Source: Lentzea sp. NBRC 102530 (lineage in GTDB: Bacteria; Actinomycetota; Actinomycetes; Mycobacteriales; Pseudonocardiaceae). Taken from it: a DNA stretch of 64,000 nt. The notes below the pieces were generated by a model. The model worked only from the letters and a program-made list of their open reading frames with translations. It made no database searches and was not told the DNA's origin. The translations under genes and the position numbers were made by a program. Shown here in pieces: positions 46,551 to 55,917 of the stretch; the first letter of the stretch is position 1; every line of letters starts with the position of its first letter. The stretch spans positions 248,001 to 312,000 of the forward strand of contig NZ_BSTF01000002.1 in the NCBI RefSeq assembly GCF_030269365.1, written 5' to 3'.

Positions 46551-47849
46551 GTGATTTCCGTTCTCCGTCATCCGGCTTACCGCGCTTTGTTCGGCGCGCA
46601 GGTCGTCGCGCTGACCGGAACGGGACTGACGACCGTCGCGCTCGGCCTGCTCGCCCACGACCTGGCCGGTGCGGAGGCGGGCGTGGTGCTCGGTACGGCG
46701 CTGGCGATCAAGATGATCGCGTACGTGGCGGTCGCGCCGGTGGCCACGGCGGTGCTCGGTGCGCTGCCTCGTCGCGCGGTGCTGGTGGCGCTGAACCTCG
46801 TCCGGGCCGGGGTGGCCGTGGTGCTGCCGTGGGCCGGCGAGGTGTGGCAGGTCTACGCGCTGATCTTCCTGCTGCAGGCGGGATCGGCCGCGTTCACGCC
46901 GTTGTTCCAGGCGACGATCCCGGACGTGCTGCCGGACGAGCGGGAGTACACCCGCGCGATCACGTTGTCCCGCATGGCGTACGACCTGGAGAGCCTGCTC
47001 AGCCCCGCGCTCGCCGCGGCCGCGCTGGCGGTGGTGAGCTTCCACGAGTTGTTCCTGGGCACGGCGCTGGGGTTCGGCGGTGCGGCGTTGCTGGTGCTGT
47101 CCGCGGTCGTGCCACGCCCGGAGGTGGTGCCACGCCGGGGATACGACGCCACGACGCGCGGGATGCGTGCCTATCTGGCCACCGCGCAGCTGCGCGGGTT
47201 GCTCGCCGTGCACTTCACGGCCGCCGCGGCGGGGTCGATGGTCTTCGTGAACACCGTGGCGCACGTGCGGGACGGACTCGGGCGGGACGCCTCGGACGTC
47301 GCGCTGGCGTTGGCCGCCAACGGTGTCGGATCGCTGGTGGCGGCGTGCGCGTTGCCCCGGCTGCTCGACCGCTACCCGGACCGCGTGGTCGTGCTGCGGG
47401 CGGCGGTGACGTTGGCCGGGGTGCTGGGCCTGGGGGCGTTCCTCGCCGGGAGCTGGCCCGTGCTGCTGGTGTTGTGGGCGTTGATCGGCGCCGGGTGCTC
47501 GTTCGCTCTCACGCCCGGTGCCCGCCTGCTGAGGCGGTCGGCCGACGGGCCTGACCGGCCCGCGTTGTTCGCCGCGGACTTCGCTTTGTCGCACGTCTGC
47601 TGGCTGGTCTGCTATCCGCTCGCCGGATGGGTGGCGACGGCCGCGGGCATTGTGACGGCGTTCGTCGTGCTCGGTGTTCTGACGGCGGTGGGGGCGGGGG
47701 TCGCATTCGTGTTGTGGCCCAGGACCGAAAAGTTAAATTCGCAGGTCGCGGGTTTTGCGGAATACGGTTTTCGCACCCTGCCTGCGAAGGAGTTCCACTC
47801 ATGCGATTGCGCAGCAAAATCATCGCTGCCGCGTGCGGATCGGTCCTGA
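46551..47849 (+). CDS. MFS transporter with a C-terminal overrun into the next gene
   Basis: 432 aa, 12 membrane helices over about residues 10-390. The motif A loop is weak, as in the MFS_1/enterobactin-exporter-like group. The last ~35 residues (from about 47745, after VLWPRTEKLN) have no membrane character and run 49 bp into the coding region of the secreted protease. The natural stop has probably been lost, and this tail is unlikely to be functional. The protease promoter and ribosome site must lie inside this gene. GTG start. Substrate unknown. Confidence 0.8.
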   Translation: MISVLRHPAYRALFGAQVVALTGTGLTTVALGLLAHDLAGAEAGVVLGTALAIKMIAYVAVAPVATAVLGALPRRAVLVALNLVRAGVAVVLPWAGEVWQVYALIFLLQAGSAAFTPLFQATIPDVLPDEREYTRAITLSRMAYDLESLLSPALAAAALAVVSFHELFLGTALGFGGAALLVLSAVVPRPEVVPRRGYDATTRGMRAYLATAQLRGLLAVHFTAAAAGSMVFVNTVAHVRDGLGRDASDVALALAANGVGSLVAACALPRLLDRYPDRVVVLRAAVTLAGVLGLGAFLAGSWPVLLVLWALIGAGCSFALTPGARLLRRSADGPDRPALFAADFALSHVCWLVCYPLAGWVATAAGIVTAFVVLGVLTAVGAGVAFVLWPRTEKLNSQVAGFAEYGFRTLPAKEFHSCDCAAKSSLPRADRS

Positions 47850-49564
47850 CGCTCTCCGTCGTGCCCAGCGCGGCGGCGGTGCAACCGGACGCCACGGTCC
47901 AGCAGAACGAAGCACACCAGCGGTTCGAGGCCCTGTCCTCCGAACTGCGCGGCCAACTGGCCGGGCACTGGTTCGACGCCGCCTCCGGCAAGCTCACCGT
48001 CGCGGTGCCGTCCGAGCAGGCCGCCCAGCGCGCCCGCTCCGAGGGGGTCGAGGCCGTGGTCGTGCAGCGCGGTGCCGGCGAACTGGACCGCCTGCTGGCC
48101 GAGGTGCGGTCGCACGTCGGCGATGGCGTGCCCGGCGTGTACAGCTGGGGTGTCGACGTGCGCGACAACCAGGTCGACGTCACGGTCAACACGACCAGCA
48201 AAACCGAAGCCACCGAACGCTTTCTGACGAAGGTGCGCGCGCTCGGCGACGGCGTGCACATCGTCGAGACGACGTCGCAGCCGCGGCAGCAGGCCGGCAC
48301 CGTGCAGGCGGGCAGCCCGTGGTGGCCGGGGTCGGAGACGTACTGCTCGATCGGGTTCGCCGCGATGGACGCCAACGGCGGCAAGCACTTCCTCACCGCC
48401 GGCCACTGCACGAACGACGCGAACCAGGCCGCCTACGGCCAGTCCGGGCAGCAGAACCGGCTCGGCACGTCGAACGTCGGCGGCACCCGCAGCGTCAACG
48501 CCCGCGAAGGCGACATGGGCGTCGTGGCCGTGACCGAGGCCGGCTGGACCCTGTCCCCGTCGGTCAACACGTGGGGCCGGCCCGCCGTCACCGTCACCGG
48601 GTCGGCCGAGGCGATGGTCGGCGACCGCGTCTGCCACTCCGGCAACACCTCGAAGTGGCAGTGCGGCGAGGTCAAGTACACCAACAAGGCCGTGGACTAC
48701 GGCGGCGGCCTGATCATCGAGGGCCTCACCTGGACCACGGCGTGTTCGCTGGGCGGCGACTCCGGCGGCGCCTGGCTCCTCGGCGACAAGGCGGTGGGCC
48801 TGCACGACGGCGGCCCGTCGCAGTGCGTCCAGAACCCGACGAACGACGGCGACCTGTCGATCTTCCAGCCGGTCGACGAGGCGCTCCGCAAGTGGAACCT
48901 CACCCTCGTCACCGGCGGGGGCGGCGACACCGCGGCCCCCACCGCCCCGGCCACCCCGCGCGCCACCGGCACCACGTCGTCCAGCGTCTCCCTGGCCTGG
49001 GACGCCTCGACCGACGACGTCGGCGTCACCGGTTACGAGGTCCTCAACGGCACCACCGTCGCCGCGACCTCCACCGGCACCACGGCCACCGTCGCCGGCC
49101 TGACCGCCGACACCCAGTACACCTTCACCGTCCGCGCCCTCGACGCCGCCGGCAACCGGTCGAAGCAGTCGGCCGAGGTCACCGCCCGCACGTCCGGCGA
49201 CACCGGCGGCGGGCGCACGTTCACCAACGACACGGACTACCCGATCCGCGACTACCAGGTGGCGGTCAGCCCGCTGCGCTCCGCGGCGGCCGGCACCACC
49301 AGGAACCCGATCACGGTCACGGTGGACGCCACCCACACCTGCCAGGAAGACCTGAACGTCACGCTGGTCGCCGCGAGCGGCCGCGCGTACCCGCTGATGC
49401 GCACGCCGGGTGGCAACTACAGCTGCCACCCGTTCGTGGCGGGCAGGACGTTCACCGTGGTCCCCGGTGCAGGGGAGGCCGCGAGCGGCACGTGGACGCT
49501 GCGCATCGGGGACAACGGCCCCGGTGACACGGGCGTCCTGAGCAGCTGGTCGCTCACGGTCTAG
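47801..49564 (+). CDS. Secreted S1 (streptogrisin/alpha-lytic type) protease with FnIII and P domains
   Basis: 587 aa. Signal peptide 1-26; a propeptide of the alpha-lytic type (about 35-165) assists folding; mature protease about 170-365 with H202 (LTAGHCT), D238 (EGDMGVV) and S321 (LGGDSGGAW). An FnIII domain (about 372-463; PTAPATPRATG, then DVGVTGYEVL) precedes a C-terminal P-type domain (about 470-587). The ATG has a strong GAAGGAG. FnIII suggests polysaccharide or surface attachment. A perfect terminator follows. Confidence 0.93.
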   Translation: MRLRSKIIAAACGSVLTLSVVPSAAAVQPDATVQQNEAHQRFEALSSELRGQLAGHWFDAASGKLTVAVPSEQAAQRARSEGVEAVVVQRGAGELDRLLAEVRSHVGDGVPGVYSWGVDVRDNQVDVTVNTTSKTEATERFLTKVRALGDGVHIVETTSQPRQQAGTVQAGSPWWPGSETYCSIGFAAMDANGGKHFLTAGHCTNDANQAAYGQSGQQNRLGTSNVGGTRSVNAREGDMGVVAVTEAGWTLSPSVNTWGRPAVTVTGSAEAMVGDRVCHSGNTSKWQCGEVKYTNKAVDYGGGLIIEGLTWTTACSLGGDSGGAWLLGDKAVGLHDGGPSQCVQNPTNDGDLSIFQPVDEALRKWNLTLVTGGGGDTAAPTAPATPRATGTTSSSVSLAWDASTDDVGVTGYEVLNGTTVAATSTGTTATVAGLTADTQYTFTVRALDAAGNRSKQSAEVTARTSGDTGGGRTFTNDTDYPIRDYQVAVSPLRSAAAGTTRNPITVTVDATHTCQEDLNVTLVAASGRAYPLMRTPGGNYSCHPFVAGRTFTVVPGAGEAASGTWTLRIGDNGPGDTGVLSSWSLTV

Positions 49565-49572
49565 GGAGAGAA

Positions 49573-49609
49573 GAGCGGGTGCGGCCGCCAGGTTCGGCCG
49601 CACCCGCTC
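49573..49609. terminator. Strong 15-bp stem terminator
   Basis: GAGCGGGTGCGGCCG and its perfect complement flank a 7-base loop, 9 bp after the protease stop and 11 bp before the end of the convergent regulator gene. Confidence 0.85.
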
Positions 49610-49619
49610 GCCCCGTCGC

Positions 49620-50483
49620 TCACCAGGCCCACTCGAACCCGTAACACCCCGGCCCGAACCGCAGCGCCACCCCCAGCACCGACCCGCCCTCGTCCACCCG
49701 GACTCCCGCGGTCCGCTCACCCTCGGCGTCCCGCTCCACCCGCCGGACACTGCGCGGCGGCTCGTCGAACGTCACCTCCAGCACGTACTCGTGCACCGGC
49801 CGCCGGAACTTCCGCGAGTAGTTCGTGGCCAGGGGATAGGGCGCGGTGTTCTCCAGCGCGTGCTCGGTGATCACCGTCTGCCCCCGCCGCAACGGCGCCC
49901 GGAACAGCAGTTCCGCCACCAGCAGTCCCTCAGAAGGCCGCGTCACCACCCGCCCCAGCCGGCAGTTGTGCAGCGGCCGGATCGCCGGCAACGCCCGGTC
50001 GTGCTCGTCGAGGTGCAGGATCACCACCCACCGGTCGGGCCCGTCCTCCTCCGCCCGCAACACCTGCCGCGACACGTAGGACCGCTCACCCCGCCCGGCC
50101 ACCGCCACCCGGTCGTGCTGGCTGATCCGGGTCAGCCGCGAGTCCCAGCGCGTGTCGACGCCGCCGACGACGTCCTCGATCACCGACGGCTCGGGCCAGA
50201 ACGCGCTGATGCCCGCCACACGCCTCGATCCGCGCAACGCCGGTGCCAACAACGACGACAACGCACCGATCTCCAACTCCAGCACTTCTTCGAGGTGCGT
50301 CACGGCCGTCAAGGACGCACGGCGCTCGGGACGGCTGCGACCGGTCTGCCAATAGCTCAACGTGGCCAGGCTGACCGACACGCCGCGGCGGTCGAGGTGC
50401 GAACGGATGCGTTCGAGCGACAGGCCGCGCGCCGCGACGGCGGAGCGCAGGACGTCGGCGAAGTCGGGCATCGGGAGCGACAT
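49620..50483 (-). CDS. XRE-type helix-turn-helix regulator
   Basis: 287 aa. The N-terminal helix-turn-helix (ADVLRSAVAARGLSLERIRS, then VSLATLSYWQTGRSRPE) resembles XRE regulators. The C-terminal ~190 residues are mostly beta, without a recognised domain (SYVSRQVLRAEEDGPDRW, then RPLHNCRLGRV). The ATG at 50483 is preceded by GGAGACAAC. It lies between two secreted peptidase genes, divergent from the M28 gene (189 bp gap), and could control them. Ligand unknown. Confidence 0.72.
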   Translation of the reverse strand: MSLPMPDFADVLRSAVAARGLSLERIRSHLDRRGVSVSLATLSYWQTGRSRPERRASLTAVTHLEEVLELEIGALSSLLAPALRGSRRVAGISAFWPEPSVIEDVVGGVDTRWDSRLTRISQHDRVAVAGRGERSYVSRQVLRAEEDGPDRWVVILHLDEHDRALPAIRPLHNCRLGRVVTRPSEGLLVAELLFRAPLRRGQTVITEHALENTAPYPLATNYSRKFRRPVHEYVLEVTFDEPPRSVRRVERDAEGERTAGVRVDEGGSVLGVALRFGPGCYGFEWAW

Positions 50484-50672
50484 CGTTGTCTCCTCAGTAC
50501 CGGGTCGCCCGACGCTATCCCCCTGATGGCGCAACGGAAGCCGGGACTTAAAAGTGAAATCGGACAGCCACGCGCGAACCGCGCCGACAACCATCCGAAC
50601 GACCGGATGCCGCCCGCCGGAACGACAGCTACGGTCGCGTGACCCTGCGATCCCTGCGAAGGAGCCCGACAA

Positions 50673-52946
50673 GTGCGAAGAAGAAGATCCCTCCTCGCCA
50701 CGGCCGTGACGGCGTTGGTGGCGACGGCGCTGACCCTCCCTGCATCGGCGTCCGCCCTGGCCGGCTGTTCCGGCACCAACGACGGTGACGTCGCGATCGG
50801 CGACAACACGACCGCCGAGTCGTCGATCCTCATCGAGGGCTGCGCCTCCGCGCCGTCCGCGACCGCCACCGTGCCGGTGAAGATCGTGCACACCTACATC
50901 GGCGACCTCCAGGTCAGCCTCATCGCCCCGGACGGCTCGGCGTACGTCCTGCACAACCGCTCCGGCGGCAGCGCGGACGACATCGACCAGACCTACACGG
51001 TCAACCTGTCGGGCGAGACGTCGAACGGCACGTGGAAGCTGCGCGTCAACGACAACGCCAACAACGACACCGGCCGGATCGACGCCTGGACGCTGAACCT
51101 CGGCGGCTCCACGCCCGCGAACGACTTCTCCGTCGCCGTGTCACCGACCTCCGGCACCGTCGCCGCCGGGTCGAACGCCACCACCACCGTGCAGACGCAG
51201 ACCACCAACGGCCAGGCGCAGACCGTCGCGCTCACCGCCAGCGGCCTTCCGTCGGGCGCCACCGCGTCGTTCAGCCCGTCCTCCGTCCAGACGGGTTCGA
51301 ACGCGACGCTGACGATCAGCACGACCGCGTCGATCTCGTCCGGCACCTACCCGATCACCGTGAGCGCGGCGGGCAGTGTCACCAGGACCGCGACCTACTC
51401 GTTGACGGTCACCGGCGGCACCGGACCGCAGATCCCGGACATCGACATCGCCGCGGTCAAGGCGCACCTGACGCAGTTCGGCACGATCGCCTCGCAGAAC
51501 GGCGGCAACCGGCGTTCGACGTCGGCCGGCTACCGCGCGTCGGTGGCGTACGTGAAGGACAAGCTCACCGCGGCCGGGTACTCCGTCACCGAGCAGCCCT
51601 GCACGAGCGGCTGCACCACCGGCGCCGGTCCCAACGTCATCGCGGAGTGGCCGGGCGGCAACGCGAACAACGTCTACATGTTCGGCGCCCACCTCGACGG
51701 CGTGTCCGCGGGCCCCGGCATCAACGACAACGGCTCGGGCTCGGCGGCGCTGCTGGAGACCGCGCTCGTGCTCGCCCAGCGCAACCCGTCGATGACGAAC
51801 AAGGTCCGCTTCGGCTGGTGGACCGACGAGGAGCAGGGCCTCAACGGCTCGCGCTTCTACGTCTCGCAGCTGCCGTCCACCGAACGCACGAAGATCAAGA
51901 CCTACCACAACTTCGACATGGTGGGCTCGACCAACGGCGGCTACTTCATCAACAACATCACGTCGGCGCAGTCCGTGCACATGAAGGCGTACTGGGACTC
52001 GCTGGGCCTGTCGCCGGAGGAGAACACCGAGGGCCGCAACCGGTCCGACGACGCGTCCTTCACCAACGCGGGCATCCCGGCGTCCGGTTACGCGATGGGC
52101 GCGAGCGCCCGCAAGACCGCGGCCCAGGCGACCAAGTGGGGCGGCACGTCCGGCGCGGCGTTCGACCCCTGCTACCACGCGTCCTGCGACACCACCGCGA
52201 ACATCAGCGACACCCACCTCAACCGCGCGGTCGATGGCATCGCCTACACCCTGTGGAAGTCCGCCGTCGGCACCGGGACGCCGTCGCAGGACTTCTCCGT
52301 GTCGGTGTCGCCGGCGTCCGGTTCGGTCGCGGCGGGCTCGTCCGTCTCCGCCACGGTCGGCACGGCCACGGTGAGCGGCTCGGCGCAGACCGTCCAGCTG
52401 TCCGCGTCCGGGCTGCCCTCCGGCGCGACCGCCTCGTTCAGCCCGGCGTCCGTCCAAACAGGAGCGAACTCGGCGCTGACGATCAGCACCACCTCGTCCA
52501 CCCCGGCCGGCACCTACCCGGTGACGATCACCGCGGCGGGCACGGCGAACCGCACCGCCACCTACACGCTCACCGTCACGGGAGGCGGAGGTGGCAGCTG
52601 CGCCGGCACCAACCCGAACGACGTGGCCGTCCCGGACGCGGGTGCCGCCGTCGACAGCGACCTCGTCATCTCGGGCTGCTCCGCCACGCCGTCCGCGAGC
52701 TCCGTGGTCACCGTGCGGATCGTCCACCCGTACATCGGTGACCTGACGGTCGCGCTCATCGCACCCGACGGCACGTCGTACACGCTGCACAACCGCACCG
52801 GCGGTTCCGCCGACAACATCGACCGCACCTTCACGGTCAACCTGTCGAGCGAGACCGCGAACGGCACGTGGAAGCTGCGCGTCCGCGACCTCGCGGCGTC
52901 CGACGTGGGCACCATCGACACGTGGGGCCTGAACCTGGCCCCGTAG
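50673..52946 (+). CDS. Secreted M28 aminopeptidase with paired P domains and Ig-like domains
   Basis: 757 aa with a symmetrical layout: signal peptide 1-30, P domain (about 31-146), Ig-like (about 150-248), M28 zinc peptidase (about 255-530), second Ig-like (about 538-632) and second P domain (about 637-757). The two outer and two inner modules repeat each other ([19 protein letters not shown] against [19 protein letters not shown]). Zinc ligands are in [27 protein letters not shown] and PCYHASCDT. It probably removes N-terminal residues from peptides made by the neighbouring endoproteases. GTG start with GAAGGAG. Confidence 0.92.
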   Translation: MRRRRSLLATAVTALVATALTLPASASALAGCSGTNDGDVAIGDNTTAESSILIEGCASAPSATATVPVKIVHTYIGDLQVSLIAPDGSAYVLHNRSGGSADDIDQTYTVNLSGETSNGTWKLRVNDNANNDTGRIDAWTLNLGGSTPANDFSVAVSPTSGTVAAGSNATTTVQTQTTNGQAQTVALTASGLPSGATASFSPSSVQTGSNATLTISTTASISSGTYPITVSAAGSVTRTATYSLTVTGGTGPQIPDIDIAAVKAHLTQFGTIASQNGGNRRSTSAGYRASVAYVKDKLTAAGYSVTEQPCTSGCTTGAGPNVIAEWPGGNANNVYMFGAHLDGVSAGPGINDNGSGSAALLETALVLAQRNPSMTNKVRFGWWTDEEQGLNGSRFYVSQLPSTERTKIKTYHNFDMVGSTNGGYFINNITSAQSVHMKAYWDSLGLSPEENTEGRNRSDDASFTNAGIPASGYAMGASARKTAAQATKWGGTSGAAFDPCYHASCDTTANISDTHLNRAVDGIAYTLWKSAVGTGTPSQDFSVSVSPASGSVAAGSSVSATVGTATVSGSAQTVQLSASGLPSGATASFSPASVQTGANSALTISTTSSTPAGTYPVTITAAGTANRTATYTLTVTGGGGGSCAGTNPNDVAVPDAGAAVDSDLVISGCSATPSASSVVTVRIVHPYIGDLTVALIAPDGTSYTLHNRTGGSADNIDRTFTVNLSSETANGTWKLRVRDLAASDVGTIDTWGLNLAP

Positions 52947-52958
52947 GCGCGTCGATCC

Positions 52959-52999
52959 GCACGTCGAGGGCCCCGGCGCACCGGGGCCCCTCGACGTGC
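52959..52999. terminator. Long hairpin terminator after the M28 gene
   Basis: GCACGTCGAGG-GCCCCGG pairs with CCGGGGC-CCCTCGACGTGC (a stem of about 18 bp with one bulge) just past the stop codon. Confidence 0.8.
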
Positions 53000-53106
53000 A
53001 AGTGGTCCTGCCCGGTTCGACGCCCCGGACCGCGCCCCTGCTCGGCGATGCGGGTCACGGCGGGTCACGTCGCCGGTGCGATGGCGTTCCGCCCCTGCTC
53101 CGCCCG

Positions 53107-53155
53107 AAGTGGCCTCTTGCTTTGCGTGCTGAATGGGCCTTCAAGAGTGCCACTT
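53107..53155. repeat. Imperfect inverted repeat (hairpin) upstream of the GNAT gene
   Basis: AAGTGGCCTCTTG at 53107-53119 is mirrored by CAAGAGTGCCACTT at 53142-53155 (13 of 14 pair with one bulge) around a 22-base loop containing GCGTGCTGAATGGGCC. It is 21 bp before the GNAT GTG. It may be a dispersed intergenic element or a leader structure. Confidence 0.5.
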
Positions 53156-53176
53156 GGGTGCGCGAGCATCGGAGGC

Positions 53177-53632
53177 GTGACCACTTCCACCACCGCCCAC
53201 GCCACCGCCCGCACCATCGCCGAGCTCGACGCGGGCGAGACCGCCCAGGCCTTCGAGGTGATGCGCGAGCTCCGGCCCCACCTCACCGACGTCGACGAGT
53301 TCGTCGAGCTCGTTCGCGGCCAGCGGCGGGAGGGCTATCGCCTGGTCGTGTCGTACGACGAGACCGGGCGGCTGGTGTCGCTGGCCGGGTTCCGGCACCT
53401 CAACAGCCTCTACGCCGGGTCGCACCTCTACATCGACGACCTGAGCACCCTGCCGTCCGCGCGTGGCAAGGGGCACGCGGGGGCGCTGCTGCGGTGGGTG
53501 GACGAGGAGGCGCGCCGGTTGGGGTGTGCCGGGGTGCACCTCGACTCCGGTACGGCGCGGCACGACGCGCATCGGCTCTACCTGGCCTCGGGTTTCGTGA
53601 TTCCCGCGTTCCACTTCGCCAAGAGCCTCTGA
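53177..53632 (+). CDS. GNAT-family N-acetyltransferase
   Basis: 151 aa. The acetyl-CoA loop is suggested by LPSARGKGHAGALLRWV (motif A, R/Q-x-x-G-x-G/A) and motif B by RLYLASGFVIP. The GTG at 53177 has GGAGG almost adjacent, a little close. The C-terminal 55 bp overlap the convergent antiporter gene. Acceptor unknown (small amine, antibiotic or protein N-terminus). Confidence 0.82.
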   Translation: MTTSTTAHATARTIAELDAGETAQAFEVMRELRPHLTDVDEFVELVRGQRREGYRLVVSYDETGRLVSLAGFRHLNSLYAGSHLYIDDLSTLPSARGKGHAGALLRWVDEEARRLGCAGVHLDSGTARHDAHRLYLASGFVIPAFHFAKSL

Positions 53633-54849
53633 AACGGGGTCGCGCCCACGCCGTGCAGGGCGACGCTGCCCAGCACGCAGCCCACCGTGATGGCCAGGAT
53701 CGTGTCGGCCGCGTTGCCCTCCGGGAGGCGGTTGAAGGCGAGCAGGCCGAAGACGATCGTCGTGGTGCCGCGCGGGCCCAGGGCGCCGATGAGCAGGCGC
53801 TCGCGGCGGCGCAGGGGGGAGCCGGTCAGGGCCAGGAACACCGGGCCCAGGCGGAGCACCGTGAGAACGGCCGCGCAGAAGACGACGACCTGCCAGTCGA
53901 CGCCCAGGTAGAAGATCAGGACGGCGGCGATGCCGACCACGAACCACATGGTCATCGTCAGCAGGCCCGTGACGTCCTCCAGGAGGTGCAGGTCGCTGTT
54001 CAGGGCGTCGGTGCGGGCCTCGGCCCGTCCGGTGCGGACGCGGCGGGCCTTGAGCAGGCGGTGGACGTAGCGGAACGCGATGCCGGCGACGAAGGACGCC
54101 ACGAAGCCGTTGCCGTTGATGGCGACGGTCGCGGTGAAGGTCAGCAAGGGGGCCAGGAGGACGGCCACCCGCGCTGACTGGTCGGTGACCCAGTCCGCCT
54201 GGTGGGCGAGGTCCATCAGCCAGCCGAGGAGCGCGCCGATCACCAGGCCCGCCACCAGTGCCTTCACCGCGAACGGGAGGACCGTCCCGAGTGCTTCGAG
54301 CGGTGTGCGGTCCTGGGTGTCGTCGCCGGCGAGGACCAGGGCGAAGAGGAACAGCGGCGTGACGATGCCGTCGTTGTAGCCGCTCTCGACGTTCAGGGTG
54401 CTGCGGACCCGGGCGGACAGGCCCCGGTCGCGGACCAGTTTCTCGGCCGGGGCGAAGTCGATCGGTACGGCCACGCACGCGACGAGCAGCAGGACCGCCC
54501 ACGACAGGCTCGGGAACAGCAGCCAGCCGAGCACGGCGGCCGCGGCGAGGCTGATCGGCATCGCCACCAGCAGGACCCGGCCCACCAGGCCCGGATAGGC
54601 ACCCCACAGGCGGCCCGCGCGCACCTCGGTGGCGTCGACGAAGAGCAGCACCGCGAGGATGATCTCCGCCGCGTGCTGCACGGACTCGGTGTTGAGGCCT
54701 TCGGCGATGCCGCTCGGTTCCGCCAGGCCCACGGCCACCCCGGCGAGCACCATGACCAGCGGCGCGCCGAGGTACCAGCGGTCCAGGCGGTTCGCCGCCA
54801 GCGATCTGACGACCATGGCGAACGCGGCGGCGAGCAACAGCGAGTTCAT
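53578..54849 (-). CDS. CPA1-type cation:proton antiporter
   Basis: 423 aa with 12-13 membrane helices. The conserved acidic pair region lies in AVPIDFAPAEKLV, and NVESGYNDGIVTPLFLFAL matches NhaP-type antiporters; GPRGTTTIVFGLLAF is the late conserved helix. It would exchange Na+ or K+ for protons at the cytoplasmic membrane. The ATG at 54849 is supported by hydrophobic helix 1 immediately after it. Convergent overlap with the GNAT gene. Confidence 0.88.
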   Translation of the reverse strand: MNSLLLAAAFAMVVRSLAANRLDRWYLGAPLVMVLAGVAVGLAEPSGIAEGLNTESVQHAAEIILAVLLFVDATEVRAGRLWGAYPGLVGRVLLVAMPISLAAAAVLGWLLFPSLSWAVLLLVACVAVPIDFAPAEKLVRDRGLSARVRSTLNVESGYNDGIVTPLFLFALVLAGDDTQDRTPLEALGTVLPFAVKALVAGLVIGALLGWLMDLAHQADWVTDQSARVAVLLAPLLTFTATVAINGNGFVASFVAGIAFRYVHRLLKARRVRTGRAEARTDALNSDLHLLEDVTGLLTMTMWFVVGIAAVLIFYLGVDWQVVVFCAAVLTVLRLGPVFLALTGSPLRRRERLLIGALGPRGTTTIVFGLLAFNRLPEGNAADTILAITVGCVLGSVALHGVGATPFQRLLAKWNAGITKPEAR

Positions 54850-54998
54850 GGGCCCATCTTCCCGTGTGTGTCCTAACAGGACATGTCCAGGTGGCCCACC
54901 GGCCGGGCGGACTCCGGCGATTCACCTAAACCGGAACGGCTCGCTGTACGTACACCCAGACATGAGCGGATCTCAGTCCGGTAACGAGAGGACGCCAC

Positions 54999-55901
54999 AT
55001 GGGCAAACACCGCGATGACAGCAGCCGGGTGAAGATGATCGCGGGCGCCGTCGGGCTCGTGGCCGTGGCGATCACCGCTTCGACGTTCACCGCCAGCCAG
55101 GCCGCACCGGAGCAGCGCACCGCTCCCGAGCAGGCCACCCAGACGTTGCGGGAGAAGGCATCCGTGGCGGGCACCGCGTGGGCGGTGAACCCGGCCACGA
55201 ACGAGGTCCTCGTCACCGCCGACAGCACGGTGACCGGCGCCAAGTGGGACAACCTCGTGTCGACGGTGAAGTCCATGGGCGCCGGGGTGAAGCTGCAACG
55301 CACCGAAGGCACCTTCAGACTGTTCGCCGAGGGCGGCGACGCGATCTTCGCCGGTGGCAGCCGGTGTTCGCTGGGCTTCAACGTCCAGACGAACGATGGG
55401 CGCCCCGCGATCCTCACCGCGGGGCACTGCACCGCGGCGGGCAGGCAGTTCTCGCTCAACCCCGGCGGCCGCGCCGTCGCCACCGTGGCGCGGTCGACGT
55501 TCCCTGGCAACGGCGACTTCGCGCTGCTCACCTACAACGACCGCAACGCGAACGCCCCCAGCGAGGTCGACACCGGCAACGGCCGCAAGGTGCGGATCCA
55601 GCGCGCCGCCGAGGCTCGCGTCGGCACGCAGGTCCAGCGGATGGGCAGCACCACCGGCCTGCGCGCGGGACGCGTCACCGGCCTCAACGCCACTGTCAAC
55701 TACCCGGAGGGCCGCGTCACCGGCCTGATCCAGACGACCGTGTGCGCCGAGGGCGGCGACAGCGGCGGGCCGATGTTCACCGCCAACGGCAACGCGATCG
55801 GGCTCACCTCGGGCGGCAGCGGTGACTGCCGGCGCGGTGGTGTGACGTTCTTCCAGCCCGTCACCCGAGCGCTCGCCGCGGTCGGCGCGAGCATCGGTTA
55901 G
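54999..55901 (+). CDS. Secreted S1 streptogrisin-like protease
   Basis: 300 aa. The signal-anchor or signal peptide lies at 12-35 (cleavage near SQA|APE), followed by a short propeptide (about 36-112) and a streptogrisin-type domain with H143 (LTAGHCT), D173 (NGDFALL) and S255 (EGGDSGGPM). It has Cys pairs as in SGPA/B and no accessory domain, unlike the other proteases in the window. The start ATG follows GAGAGGACGCCAC. It ends 16 bp before the convergent anti-sigma gene. Confidence 0.92.
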   Translation: MGKHRDDSSRVKMIAGAVGLVAVAITASTFTASQAAPEQRTAPEQATQTLREKASVAGTAWAVNPATNEVLVTADSTVTGAKWDNLVSTVKSMGAGVKLQRTEGTFRLFAEGGDAIFAGGSRCSLGFNVQTNDGRPAILTAGHCTAAGRQFSLNPGGRAVATVARSTFPGNGDFALLTYNDRNANAPSEVDTGNGRKVRIQRAAEARVGTQVQRMGSTTGLRAGRVTGLNATVNYPEGRVTGLIQTTVCAEGGDSGGPMFTANGNAIGLTSGGSGDCRRGGVTFFQPVTRALAAVGASIG

Positions 55902-55917
55902 GACATGGCCTGGTTCT

